Notes: a model not told the origin generated them from the letters alone. A stretch of DNA of 39,511 nucleotides from DASXMR01 sp036495525 (GCA_036495525.1 DASXMR010000018.1:1-39511), one strand, 5' to 3'; shown: positions 14,917 through 22,812, counted from the stretch's first letter. Program-made: numbers and translations.

Positions 14917-16029
14917 CGACGAGGCGCCCCTGGCATGCCTGCCGGATCCGCCAGCTTCCGCCGGCTGCTGGCCGGCCTGCGGTTGCTGGCTGCCTGACCC
15001 GCCGGCGGCCCGGCGCTCAGCGCCGGCGTTGATCTCGGCGCCAAGGAGCACGGCTAGTCCGGTAAGGAAAAGCCAGAGAATGAGGATGGCCACCCCGGCG
15101 AAGGCGCCGTAAGTCTTGCCGTAGCTGCCGAATTTTCCCACGTAGAACGAGAAGCCCAGCGAGGCGATCAGGAAGATGGCCGTGCCGACGAGCCCGCCGG
15201 GGCTGATCCACCGCCACTTCGGCAGTTCCCGGTTCGGCCCGAAGTAATAGAACACCGAGAACAGCAAGGAGATCGCGATGAAGGCGCCCACCCAGCGGAT
15301 CGCCGTCCAGAAGGTACTGAAGGCGGCCCCGCCGAAGGGCAGATGGTCTTCGATGCCTGAGCCGATGGGCGAGCCGAACACGATCAGCGCCGCGGCAATC
15401 CCGCCCAGCACGACGGTGGCGAACATCAGCACGAACGCGATCAGGCGCTTGCCCACGAACTTGCGGTCCTTCGGCACGTCATAGGCGACGCCCAGGCCCG
15501 TCTGCAGCGCGATCATGCCACCAGATGCGCTCCACAGCGCCACCACGAGGCCGATGATCACCGCCACGACCGAGCCGTTGCCCGTGTTGCTCGCTGATGA
15601 CTTGACCGCACTGCTGAACACGTCTGACGCCCCCGGCGGCAGGCCCTTGGTCAGGCCGTTGACCAGGTGGGTAACCGTGCCGGAACCCAGCTGGATCAGG
15701 CTGGCCAGGCCAAGCAGGGCGATCAGGGCCGGGAACAGGGCCAGGAACCAGTAGTAGGCGAGGCTCCCGGCGGTCATGGTGGCGCGATGGGCCACGAAGT
15801 TCTTGCCGGCCTGCTGGAGGATGTCCTGCCAGCCGGCCTTCCCGAGCTCCAGGGCGCCGGGCGGTCCCGGTGGGCGCTCAGTCTCTGGCGCGGTCCCACC
15901 CTGCGGCTGGCCCTCAGCCTGCGGCGGGCTCTCCGTCCGCGGTGCGCGCTTGGCTTGCGGCGGAACAGTCTGCGGCGGGACGGTCTGCTGCTCGTCGCCG
16001 CGATTGCCTTCTGATCCAGCCATGGTCAT
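14800..16029 (-). CDS. YihY/BrkB family membrane protein, extended C-terminus
   Basis: This is a 409-residue protein of the BrkB/YihY (formerly RNase BN) family. The N-terminus (1-60) is Pro/Gln/Glu-rich and disordered. The conserved domain starts FVAHRATMTAGSLAYYWFLA and LFPALIALLGLASLI, has VALWSASGGMIALQTGLGVA and YDVPKDRKF, and ends YGAFAGVAILILWLFLTGLA with VLLGAEINA, giving about six membrane helices. After AEINAGAERR a roughly 70-residue hydrophilic tail continues to the stop at 14800, entirely beyond the usual end of the family. Much of that tail is antisense to the convergent toroid gene. Function is unknown; members are widespread inner-membrane proteins. Start ATG 16029, with ATG 16023 possible. 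Confidence 0.85.
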   Translation of the reverse strand: MTMAGSEGNRGDEQQTVPPQTVPPQAKRAPRTESPPQAEGQPQGGTAPETERPPGPPGALELGKAGWQDILQQAGKNFVAHRATMTAGSLAYYWFLALFPALIALLGLASLIQLGSGTVTHLVNGLTKGLPPGASDVFSSAVKSSASNTGNGSVVAVIIGLVVALWSASGGMIALQTGLGVAYDVPKDRKFVGKRLIAFVLMFATVVLGGIAAALIVFGSPIGSGIEDHLPFGGAAFSTFWTAIRWVGAFIAISLLFSVFYYFGPNRELPKWRWISPGGLVGTAIFLIASLGFSFYVGKFGSYGKTYGAFAGVAILILWLFLTGLAVLLGAEINAGAERRAAGGSGSQQPQAGQQPAEAGGSGRHARGASSLPVPPSQDAHRPQRHPARWLACSVVHLEPDAAGQVLVE

Positions 16030-16063
16030 GCTCGACCAGCTCCCCGGTAAAACACTCCCCGAA

Positions 16064-16081
16064 GGACGCGCTAGCGCATCC
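16064..16081. promoter_or_regulatory. 18-bp near-perfect palindrome upstream of the BrkB gene
   Basis: GGACGCGC-TA-GCGCATCC pairs 8 of 9 positions about its centre, with one mismatch (C/A). It lies 34 nt upstream of the BrkB start in a 170-nt intergenic gap, so it fits an operator or a 5'-UTR stem. No protein can be assigned. Confidence 0.3.
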
Positions 16082-16199
16082 GCGGCAGCGTGACCAGCAC
16101 GTCCTGCCTTCTCCGCGCGCTCTACCCAGCCAGCTGCCGGCTTAACACGGCCGCCCGGCTGGCTAGCTGACGCTGATCTGCCCGAGCTGCGCCGGGGAG

Positions 16200-17267
16200 T
16201 CAGCGGACGCGGACTCCGTCGATGAGGATGGCCCTCGGCGAGGCCAGCACGGCGAGATCCTCGCGCGGATCGTCTTCATAAGTCACCAGCGTCGTCGGCT
16301 GCCCGGGCCGGTCATAGGGCTCGCCGAGGAAGCGGTAAGCGGTGCTGGTCGCGGCCCCGAGTGCATCGGCTGGCTCGAGTCCGTGCTGAGCCAGCAGCGC
16401 CACCTCACGTGCGACGGTACCGGCGGTGTCGGTCCCGGCCAGCACCGGGACGCCGAGGCGCCGCGCGAGCGGGAGCAGCTCGCTGAGCCGCTGCCGCAGG
16501 TCGGCATGCCACTGCCGGGCAGGTTCTGGCGCGTCGTCCGGGATGCTGAGCACTGCGCACAACGTGGGCGTCCAGGCGGTGCCAGCCTGGGCCATGACCC
16601 GCAGCGCTGGCTCGTCGATGGCGATGCCGTGCTCGACGGAATCAACGCCCGCCCGTACCAGCGGGGTGACCAGATCGGTGGTGACGTGCGCGGCGACCCG
16701 GCCGCCCGCATCATGGACAGCGGACACCATCGCCTCGATCGCCGCACCGGAGTATGTGGCGGTGGCGGCGCCTGACGGCATTCCGTCAGCGACGCTCGGA
16801 AAGTCGGCGATCACCTTCACCCACCGGCCGCCGCGTGCCAGCTCGCCCAGAGCCAGCTCGGTCAGCCGCTCTTCCGGCGCGCCCTCGGGCAGCAGCGCTG
16901 GAAAGTACTGCCCGGCCGGAGCGAGAAACCGCCCAGCCGCCTGCAGCCGCGGCATCCCCGGCGGCAGCTCGAGCCGCAAGACCGACCCGCCCGGCGAGCC
17001 GGTGTCGCGTACCAGGCACACGCCCGACTGCGCCCAGTCCGCCAGGGCTTTCAGCGCCTCTGACTCGTCCAGGGCGGCCGGTCCGCCCGGCCCCAGGCTC
17101 ACGGCCGGGTGGGCGTGCGCGTCTACCAGGCCAGGCGCGACATAGCGGCCAGGAAGCCGTTCCGCGTCGCTCACCGGCTCGGTGACCAGGCACCCGTCCC
17201 GGTCTACCCACAGATCAACCGGACGGTCGCCGTCCGGCAGCTGCACCGCTTGCACAGACCATGACAT
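16200..17267 (-). CDS. Amidohydrolase family protein
   Basis: This is a 355-residue protein from the ATG at 17267 (MSWSVQAVQLPDGD); the frame is open further upstream to 17315 but without similarity. The metallo-amidohydrolase pattern is complete: YVAPGLVDAHAHPAVSL (His-x-His, about residues 51/53), GGRVAAHVTTDLVTP (His), GVDSVEHGIAID (His) and VLAGTDTAGTVAREVALLA (catalytic Asp). The closing TSTAYRFLG and ILIDGVRVR are the family's C-terminal beta-sandwich strands. The enzyme should hydrolyse an amide or cyclic amide, such as an imidazolonepropionase-like or prolidase-like substrate; the natural one is unknown. It is followed downstream on the same strand by the unknown gene pair. Confidence 0.87.
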   Translation of the reverse strand: MSWSVQAVQLPDGDRPVDLWVDRDGCLVTEPVSDAERLPGRYVAPGLVDAHAHPAVSLGPGGPAALDESEALKALADWAQSGVCLVRDTGSPGGSVLRLELPPGMPRLQAAGRFLAPAGQYFPALLPEGAPEERLTELALGELARGGRWVKVIADFPSVADGMPSGAATATYSGAAIEAMVSAVHDAGGRVAAHVTTDLVTPLVRAGVDSVEHGIAIDEPALRVMAQAGTAWTPTLCAVLSIPDDAPEPARQWHADLRQRLSELLPLARRLGVPVLAGTDTAGTVAREVALLAQHGLEPADALGAATSTAYRFLGEPYDRPGQPTTLVTYEDDPREDLAVLASPRAILIDGVRVR

Positions 17268-17370
17268 CCCAGCCAGTATCCCACCGCATGTGCCAACCTG
17301 AGCCGCCTCGCCCATTCAGGATCTTGACGGGCCCATGCGCACCCTCCGTGATCAGGGGCTTCTGACCGTC

Positions 17371-18126
17371 TCACGCCAGCAGGTCCGCGAGCCTTTCCTG
17401 GACGTCCTTGCCGTCGCGCGGGCTGGGCACCAGCTTGTCCCGGTCGGCAGGATCACGGGAGAAGTCGTAAAGCCGCCCGTCATGACGGGCGAGGATGCGA
17501 TCGGTGCTCGAGCTAGCCGACTCAGCAGATCCCTGGGTCGTGTAACGAGTGACGGTCACCAGGGCAGCACGGTCGGACGCGGCGAGCACGCCGCTCGCGT
17601 CCGCCGCCTTATCCGGATCTGCTGGCTCGCCCCTTGGCAGCCAGCGGGCGAGCATGCCGAGGGCCTCGTCGAGCTCGTAGAGGCCGATCTCGTGCACGCC
17701 GAGAGCATCGATGCGGAACATGAGGCAGATCTGCTCCGGCTGCGGGAGCAGCAGGATCCGCCATGGCTCGCCCGAGACCGTGCCGGTAGCGCGCGCGTCA
17801 AGGACCGAGCGGGCTCGCTGCTGGAACGCGACAGCTATGCCCAGGTCTCCGCGCACCTGCACCTGCTGCCCGGCGGAACCGCCCACCAGTAGCTGGCGGG
17901 CTGCCAGTGACCGGACGGCCTCGGCGAGCACCTCGTCCGTCGGCCGGGCCTCCAGGAAGTCCACCAGCGCGTCTACCGCGGCGAGCTCGGCGCTGGTGTA
18001 CGCGCCGAGCAGGACTGGCCCGGTGCCGACCAGGTTGACGACGGCGGTGACGAGCCCGCCAGGTACCGACGCCTCCGTCGGCCCTTGTCCTGCCTTTTCC
18101 CGGCTGGCGCCATCAGCGTCACTCAT
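17371..18126 (-). CDS. Hypothetical protein, second gene of a coupled pair
   Basis: Start ATG 18126 overlaps the stop of the upstream gene (ATGAGTGA, 8-nt overlap), giving 251 residues beginning MSDADGASREK and strong translational coupling. The N-terminal 30 residues are polar. The core includes VVNLVGTGPVLLGAYTSAEL and AAVDALVDFLEARP, then LAEAVRSLAARQLLVGG. A mixed alpha/beta middle follows (WRILLLPQPEQICLMFRIDA and LGVHEIGLYELDE). The LAARxL helix followed by a beta-rich domain faintly resembles EspG-type ESX chaperones, but no EspG, ESX or WXG100 gene is nearby, so this is a guess. No signal peptide or membrane helix is visible. Confidence 0.6.
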   Translation of the reverse strand: MSDADGASREKAGQGPTEASVPGGLVTAVVNLVGTGPVLLGAYTSAELAAVDALVDFLEARPTDEVLAEAVRSLAARQLLVGGSAGQQVQVRGDLGIAVAFQQRARSVLDARATGTVSGEPWRILLLPQPEQICLMFRIDALGVHEIGLYELDEALGMLARWLPRGEPADPDKAADASGVLAASDRAALVTVTRYTTQGSAESASSSTDRILARHDGRLYDFSRDPADRDKLVPSPRDGKDVQERLADLLA

Positions 18127-19033
18127 CGCTGCCTGCTTCCGCCCACAGGGCACCGGCTCGCACCGGGTCCGAGCGCTGACTCAGCAGGTCGGCCGTCCGT
18201 CGCGAGAAGGTCTCGGTCACCCACACCTCGGAGTTGCCGAACAGGCCGCGACCGGACCGGCCAGGCAGCGATCGGCCAAGCTCACTCGCCGGGTCCGGCT
18301 GATCTGGCGGCGGGAATCTGCTGGCGAGGTCCTGCGACACCGCCGTGCGATCGTCATCCGCCTCGATCCGGCGCAGCGCCAGTGCCAGCGACTCGGCCAC
18401 CGCCGGGGCTAGCGTCGCAGGCAAGGCGAGGGCGGGAGACAGGTACATGGGGCGCCGCTCAGTCAGCCGGGACAGGCCCCACGGTCCGACGTTGCTGCGG
18501 GTCAGCCGGTAGACCACGTAGTCCATCAGATGGCGCACATCCGACAGGCTCGGCAGCTTTCGCTTGCCGAAGGCAGCAGGGGTCTTTTCGAGCTGAACCC
18601 AGGTGCCTTTCATGGTCCGCCCATGGAGCTTCTCCCTGACAACCTGGCCGCGCATGCCGATGTCCGGGTAGCGCGATTTGTCGACGTCACGGTGGTGGCT
18701 GGAGATGCGCGGATGGCTGACCTTGCTAAACCGCCAGTCCTCGTACAGCTGGGGGTCGTCGATGAGCACGTGACCGCCGCAGAGCACGTCGTGCAGCTGC
18801 GGCACCTGCAGGCCGTGCCGTTCCAGGTCGGAGATGATCGCCGCTTCCTGGGGGCTCAGGTGGTCGGCGGCACTTAGCAGGCCCTTCCGGTAGGGTCCAG
18901 CCTTCGCCGTGATGTCAATCATCAGCCGGACCCTGGCCCGTGTCCGCTCAGCTCGCCGGGCGGCCGAATCATCCTGGGCGCCGCCCGCCCGGCCGCCGCG
19001 CTTACGGAACGTAACTGGGCGCATACGATTCAC
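18119..19033 (-). CDS. Hypothetical protein, first gene of a coupled pair
   Basis: This is a 304-residue protein with a very basic N-terminus (RPVTFRKRGGRAGGAQ and RRAERTRARVRLM). The core begins MIDITAKAGPYRKGLLSAAD and has the distinctive motifs LQVPQLHDVLCGGHVLIDDP, ISSHHRDVDKSRYPDIGMRG, REKLHGRTMKGTWVQLEKTP and HLMDYVVYRLTRSNVGPWGL. The several invariant-looking His, Trp and Gly residues suggest an enzyme-like or nucleic-acid-binding core, but I do not recognise a named family. The ATG at 19033 lies 149 nt downstream of the tRNA-Gly gene. The basic N-terminus could bind DNA or RNA. The second gene overlaps its stop codon. Confidence 0.62.
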   Translation of the reverse strand: MNRMRPVTFRKRGGRAGGAQDDSAARRAERTRARVRLMIDITAKAGPYRKGLLSAADHLSPQEAAIISDLERHGLQVPQLHDVLCGGHVLIDDPQLYEDWRFSKVSHPRISSHHRDVDKSRYPDIGMRGQVVREKLHGRTMKGTWVQLEKTPAAFGKRKLPSLSDVRHLMDYVVYRLTRSNVGPWGLSRLTERRPMYLSPALALPATLAPAVAESLALALRRIEADDDRTAVSQDLASRFPPPDQPDPASELGRSLPGRSGRGLFGNSEVWVTETFSRRTADLLSQRSDPVRAGALWAEAGSDE

Positions 19034-19182
19034 GTGCTCAGTACAGCACCCTTGCCTGTTCTCAAGGCGACCAGGGCCTGCTGGCCCGCGAGCCTTAGTG
19101 ATCTTGAAAGGCTGGAGCGACTGAGCGCGTCGCGGCGGTCCTGGATGGACTGGGGAGCGTGCCCGCGACTGCTCTACTCGGG

Positions 19183-19253
19183 AGCGGGTGACGAGAATCG
19201 AACTCGCACTATCAGCTTGGGAAGCTGACGTTCTGCCATTGAACTACACCCGC
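19183..19253 (-). tRNA. tRNA-Gly (anticodon CCC)
   Basis: Read on the minus strand, this 71-nt sequence starts GCGGGTG and ends CACCCGC plus the discriminator U73 typical of tRNA-Gly. The D arm is GTTC-AATGGCA-GAAC. The anticodon stem TCAGC/GCTGA closes the loop TTCCCAA, giving anticodon CCC (Gly GGG). The T arm contains GTTCGAT. CCA is not encoded. Other anticodons are excluded by the loop position. Confidence 0.93.
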
Positions 19254-19373
19254 GCGACTACCTGGCCAGCCAGGCGCTGCCGCGTCGGCGGAGCCGCGGC
19301 CAGCCACGTCATCGTACCGGAACGGCCGCCGTGCCACCGAGCGCTCCCAGCATGCGGCCCCCGAAGTGACTCC

Positions 19374-19410
19374 GGCCCGGACGAGCAGGTTTATCCGGGT
19401 CGTCCGGGCC
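19374..19410 (-). terminator. Terminator-like hairpin after hsp20-merR
   Basis: GGCCCGGACGA (19374-19384) and TCGTCCGGGCC (19400-19410) form a perfect 11-bp stem with a 15-nt loop, 11 nt downstream of the merR stop at 19422. There is no U-tract. It should mark the 3' end of the heat-shock operon before the tRNA-Gly gene. Confidence 0.65.
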
Positions 19411-19421
19411 GTCATGAAGCC

Positions 19422-19766
19422 TCAGGTTGTGGCTGGCCGGCGGCCGGCCAGCAGCGCGTCGCGCTCGGCGACGGCAGCGCGCAGAGCGTCCCGTTCCGCC
19501 TCAAGGGCGTGGACACGGGCCTCCAGGTAGAGCACCCTGCGGATGGCCGACAGCGTCATGCCCTCTTCGACCAGGCCGACCACGTACTGCACGACCGTGA
19601 TCTCGCGGCGGGTGTACCGGCGCTGGCCGCCGGCCGAGCGGGCCGGCTGGACCACGCGGAACTCGTCGAGCCTGCGCAAGAATGCCTGCTGGATCTCGAG
19701 CATCGCGGATACCTGGCCCACCGTGAACAGCGGCAGGTTCTCGTCGTCGAGAGGCAGCTGGGCCAT
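19422..19766 (-). CDS. MerR/HspR-like heat-shock regulator
   Basis: This is a 114-residue protein. FTVGQVSAMLEIQQAFLRRL and DEFRVVQPARSAGGQRRYTR form the MerR winged-helix DNA-binding domain. VVQYVVGLVEEGMTLSAIRR and VLYLEARVHALEAERDALRA give the coiled-coil dimerisation helix that ends at residue about 114, without a ligand or Cys effector domain. This short form resembles HspR/HspR-like repressors of chaperone operons. It follows hsp20 on the same strand, separated by 77 nt holding a strong hairpin. Start ATG 19766 has GGAGGTGA directly upstream, a near-perfect ribosome-binding site. It probably regulates its own operon by sensing chaperone state, but no HAIR element was seen. Confidence 0.82.
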   Translation of the reverse strand: MAQLPLDDENLPLFTVGQVSAMLEIQQAFLRRLDEFRVVQPARSAGGQRRYTRREITVVQYVVGLVEEGMTLSAIRRVLYLEARVHALEAERDALRAAVAERDALLAGRRPATT

Positions 19767-19793
19767 GGCTCACCTCCGGTTACGACTGGCAAT

Positions 19794-19825
19794 GGGGCCC
19801 GCGCGGGCTCAGCCGCGCGGGCCCC
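19794..19825 (-). promoter_or_regulatory. Perfect 13-bp hairpin between hsp20 and merR
   Basis: Arms GGGGCCCGCGCGG (19794-19806) and CCGCGCGGGCCCC (19813-19825) are fully complementary with a 6-nt loop (GCTCAG), in the 77-nt gap between the hsp20 stop (19844) and the merR start (19766). No U-run follows. It could be an attenuator giving more hsp20 than merR mRNA, a 3'-end barrier, or an RNA stabiliser. Confidence 0.6.
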
Positions 19826-19843
19826 TGGCAGGTTACCGCCGGA

Positions 19844-20266
19844 TCAGGCGGCGATCTGCGGCGTGGCCTCGGTCTTGACCTCGACCTTGCGCGGCAGCGC
19901 CTTCTCCGCCAGCGGGATGCTGACGGTCAGCACGCCGCGGTCGTAGCCGGCCTCGATGTGCTCGGCGTCGACGGCGTCGGACAGCCTGACCCGCCGGGTG
20001 AACGTGCCCATGATGCGCTCGCGGATGAACGGGCGCTCGGAGTCAGAGTGCTCCTCAGACCGCTTGGCGCTGACGGTCAGCACGCCGCGGTCCACGGTCA
20101 CGTCGATGCTGTCAGCCTCGACGCCCGGCAGGTCAAAGCGCAGCTCCATGGCCTTCTCGCGGCGGATGCCATCCATCCGGATCGCGGGCCGCAGATCTGT
20201 GCCGAGCGCCCGCCGGCCAAGCCTGTCGAACTCGGCAGCGAACGGGTCAAAAGTGGTCAGCAGCAT
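19844..20266 (-). CDS. Hsp20 / alpha-crystallin small heat-shock protein
   Basis: This is a 140-residue protein with ATG 20266 preceded by GGAAGGTGAA. The N-terminus (MLLTTFDPFAAEFDRLGRRA) is short. The alpha-crystallin domain includes ELRFDLPGVEADSIDVTVDR, GVLTVSAKRSEEHSDSERPF and GTFTRRVRLSDAVDAEHIEA, with AxYxxGVLTV-like YDRGVLTVSIPLAE at the end and no obvious I/V-x-I/V tail beyond it. It acts as an ATP-independent holdase for unfolding proteins. It is the first gene of the hsp20-merR operon; the regulator that follows probably controls it. The frame continues upstream to 20476, but without homology. Confidence 0.93.
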   Translation of the reverse strand: MLLTTFDPFAAEFDRLGRRALGTDLRPAIRMDGIRREKAMELRFDLPGVEADSIDVTVDRGVLTVSAKRSEEHSDSERPFIRERIMGTFTRRVRLSDAVDAEHIEAGYDRGVLTVSIPLAEKALPRKVEVKTEATPQIAA

Positions 20267-20294
20267 TGGGTTCACCTTCCAGCGTGCGACTTCC

Positions 20295-20338
20295 TGGGTC
20301 GAGCGACCTAGGTAAGCTCTGTCGTTACTTGATAACAA
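20295..20338 (-). promoter_or_regulatory. Candidate hsp20 promoter with an overlapping palindrome
   Basis: On the minus strand -35 TTGTTA (20333-20338) and -10 TTACCT (20310-20315) are separated by 17 nt. The expected transcription start is near 20303. A palindrome GGTCG-AG-CGACC (20297-20308; imperfect flanks extend it to 20295-20310) covers that point and touches the -10. It could be the operator of the MerR/HspR-like repressor. It does not match the HAIR consensus. Confidence 0.35.
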
Positions 20339-20480
20339 CCTACAACTGAACTTGGATATTCCTCGGCCGGGAGATCTTCCAGGAGCGCGCCGATGACGCG
20401 GCGGCCCTGCCGGACGCGGCGGCCTCTGACAAGGGGCGCCACAGCCTGGCAGGACGCGCCGCGCCGCCCAGGCCATCAGG

Positions 20481-20822
20481 TCATGCGGTCCAGGACGGGT
20501 CCCTGCCGGACAGGCCGAGGAGCCGGTCCAGCGGCGGCGCGCTAGCCGGCACCGGAACGCGCGGCGCGAACGGCTTGCCCTCGCCCTGATAGTCGGCGGT
20601 CAGCATGCCAGGCGCGAACTGCAGCGACTGCTCGGCCGCGGCAGCCGGCGGTGACCACGGCTGGCCGGTCGCCGTGGCCAGGTCCCAGCCGTGTACCAGG
20701 TATTCCCAGAGGATCATGCTGAGCGCCATCTCACCCGGCATGCCAGCGTCACCGAGCCGCAACGGCCGCTCCGTCGCGCCGGCCAGCAGCGCTGCCGCGA
20801 GGGTGTCCGAGGCCGCGCGCAC
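20481..20822 (-). pseudogene. TIGR03086/DinB-type gene, N-terminal half missing
   Basis: This encodes the C-terminal half of a TIGR03086 (mycothiol-dependent maleylpyruvate-isomerase-like) protein: GDAGMPGEMALSMILWEYLV, HGWDLATATGQPW and a closing VPVPASAPPLDRLLGLSGRD. The helical segment with its His-G-W-D is typical of that family. In-frame sequence upstream of the GTG at 20822 (DSYRVSADPAGE) fits a little more of the domain, but the conserved N-terminal motif with PTPCAGWDVRALLNH is absent up to the thiolase stop at 20974. The gene appears 5' truncated and non-functional, or a remnant that could still make a short peptide. Confidence 0.6.
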
Positions 20823-20973
20823 CTCGCCGGCCGGATCAGCGGAGACCCGGTAGCTGTCGATGCTGGCGCTTGGTGCAGTGTCGCTGCGGCTTGAAGATTC
20901 GCGCCACCCAGCCCGGGCAGCGCCGGGCCTGGCGCCTGCGCCAGGCTGCCAGCCCCGTCGCCGGCGGGCCGGC

Positions 20974-22122
20974 TCAGCCCAGCCGCTCGATGATGGTGGC
21001 GTTGGCCTGGCCGCCGCCCTCGCACATCGTCTGCAGCCCGTACCGGCCGCCGGTGCGCTCGAGCTCGTGCAGCAGCTTGGTCATCAGGATCGCGCCGGTC
21101 GCGCCCAGCGGGTGACCGAGGGCGATCGCGCCGCCGTTCGGGTTCGTCTTCTCCAGCGACGCCCCGGTGTCGGCCGACCAGGCGAGCAGCACCGGCGCGA
21201 AGGCCTCGTTGACCTCGAACACGTCGATGTCGCCGACCTTCAGGCCGGCCCGGTCAAGCACCCGCTCGGTCGCCGGGATCGGCCCGGTCAGCATGTACAC
21301 CGGGTCGGAGCCGACCACGGTCAGCGCGTGGATCCTGGCGCGCGGAGTCAGCCCGTGCTGCCGGACGGCCTCCTCGGACGCGATCAGCAGCGCTGCGGCA
21401 CCGTCTGAGATCTGCGAGGCGGTAGCCGCGGTCAGCTCCCAGCCCTCGCGCAGCGGCTTCAGCCCGGCCATCTTCTCCAGCGTGCTGTCCCGGCGCGGTC
21501 CCTCGTCGGTGGTGACGCCGCCGACCGGGGCGATCTCCCGGTCGAACCGGCCCTCGTCGATGGCCTGCAGCGCCCGGCGGTGGCTCTCCAGCGAGAACTC
21601 CTCGAGCTCCAGCCGCTTCAGCCCCCACTTCTCGCAGACCAGCTGCGCGCCGCGGAACTGGGAGATCTCCTGCCTGCCGTACCGGTCGCGCCAGAGGCCG
21701 CCGAACGGCGGCGGCATGCCCTTCTCCATCGGCAGGCCGACTGACGTGCCCATCGGCACGACGCTCATGCTCTCCACCCCGGCGGCCACGACCAGGTCCT
21801 GGGTACCGGACAGCACGCCCTGCGCGGCAAAGTGGACGGCCTGCTGGGACGAGCCGCACTGCCGGTCGATCGTCACGCCTGGCACGCTCTCCGGCAGCCC
21901 GGCGGACAGCCAGGCGTTGCGGGCGATGTCGATGGCCTGGGGCCCGACCTGGGAGACGCAGCCCATCACCACGTCGTCCACCGCGGCCGGGTCGACCCCG
22001 GTGCGCTCGGTCAGCTGAGTCAGCACATGCGCCGCGAGGTCGACGGGATGGACCTGCGACAGGCCCCCGTTGCGCTTTCCGACCGGGGTCCTGACGGCCC
22101 CCACGATGTATGCCTCAGCCAC
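20974..22122 (-). CDS. Thiolase (acetyl-CoA C-acetyltransferase)
   Basis: The GTG at 22122, 5 nt after GGAGG, gives 382 residues beginning VAEAYIVGAVRTPVGKRNGG. The catalytic residues are Cys89 (GVTIDRQCGSSQQAV), His337 (NGGAIALGHPLGATGA) and Cys367 (GLQTMCEGGGQANA), so it is an active-site-complete thiolase. The Asn-Glu-Ala-Phe of DVFEVNEAFAPVLLAWS is also intact. It belongs to the thiolase I/II group and would catalyse thiolytic cleavage or Claisen condensation of acyl-CoA, in fatty-acid or sterol degradation or in acetoacetyl-CoA formation. It is followed downstream by the truncated TIGR03086 gene and faces the divergent MerR gene. Confidence 0.92.
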   Translation of the reverse strand: MAEAYIVGAVRTPVGKRNGGLSQVHPVDLAAHVLTQLTERTGVDPAAVDDVVMGCVSQVGPQAIDIARNAWLSAGLPESVPGVTIDRQCGSSQQAVHFAAQGVLSGTQDLVVAAGVESMSVVPMGTSVGLPMEKGMPPPFGGLWRDRYGRQEISQFRGAQLVCEKWGLKRLELEEFSLESHRRALQAIDEGRFDREIAPVGGVTTDEGPRRDSTLEKMAGLKPLREGWELTAATASQISDGAAALLIASEEAVRQHGLTPRARIHALTVVGSDPVYMLTGPIPATERVLDRAGLKVGDIDVFEVNEAFAPVLLAWSADTGASLEKTNPNGGAIALGHPLGATGAILMTKLLHELERTGGRYGLQTMCEGGGQANATIIERLG

Positions 22123-22377
22123 CGTGACCTCCACTGGCCTGCGCGCCGACCAGCCGTGACGGCTGCACATCCCGGAACGGCCCGGAACGCCGGCTTAGCT
22201 CAGCACCGAGGTTACCCGTGAGTTGCCTTGCGCCATAGCCATGCCAGCGGGAGATCCACTAGTCCCGGCAAAGCCGCCCGCTGAGCGTGGTCAAGCCACT
22301 ACGATCCGTAATTGACAGGGCCGGGGGTTACAGCGCCGGCTCGGTCAGGGCGCACACACGGGGGAGTAGCCAGAACG

Positions 22378-22812
22378 ATGTCCAGGACCATCGACGACAC
22401 TGCCGGCCTGGTCAGCATCGGCGAGCTCGCGAAGGCCGCGGGGGTCAGCAGCCGGACCATCCGGTATTACGAGGAGCTGGGCATCCTGCCCGAGCCCGAC
22501 CGCTCCCCTGGCGGCACCCGCAAGTACCCGTCCGAGTACCGCGCCTACATCGAGACCGCGCTCGCGCTCAAGGACCTGGGCTTCCGGCTCGAGGAAATCA
22601 AGCCGCTGACCAGGCTCGCGCTCGGCCGGTCGGTCAGCGCAGGACAGCGCAGCAAGGCGGCCAGGCTGGTCGAGGGCCGGCTGGAGGAGCTCGGCCGGCA
22701 GGTCAGCGTGCTGCGCGGGCTGCGCGACTCGGTCCGCGGCGTCAGCCAGGAAGACGGCCAGGGCGCGCGGCCTGGCGCGCTGCAGCTCGTACCGACCATG
22801 GCCGACGACTGA
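22378..22812 (+). CDS. MerR family transcriptional regulator
   Basis: This is a 144-residue protein from ATG 22378. LVSIGELAKAAGVSSRTIRY and YEELGILPEPDRSPGGTRKY are the canonical MerR helix-turn-helix and wing, and ALALKDLGFRLEEIKPLTRL and the following AARLVEGRLEELGRQVSVLR helix form the coiled coil. The C-terminal 40 residues are variable and contain no metal-binding Cys, so it is not a typical metal sensor. It diverges from the thiolase gene across 255 nt and may regulate it. The upstream GGGGAG lies 11 nt from the start, slightly long; other in-frame starts lie upstream. Confidence 0.87.
   Translation: MSRTIDDTAGLVSIGELAKAAGVSSRTIRYYEELGILPEPDRSPGGTRKYPSEYRAYIETALALKDLGFRLEEIKPLTRLALGRSVSAGQRSKAARLVEGRLEELGRQVSVLRGLRDSVRGVSQEDGQGARPGALQLVPTMADD

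Noticed and set aside
19183..19253. tRNA-Gly as an integration site
   Set aside because: No integrase and no second copy of the tRNA 3' end were seen nearby.
20281..20360. HAIR (HspR) element upstream of hsp20
   Set aside because: No CTTGAGT-N7-ACTCAAG arms could be found; only a weaker GGTCG palindrome is present.
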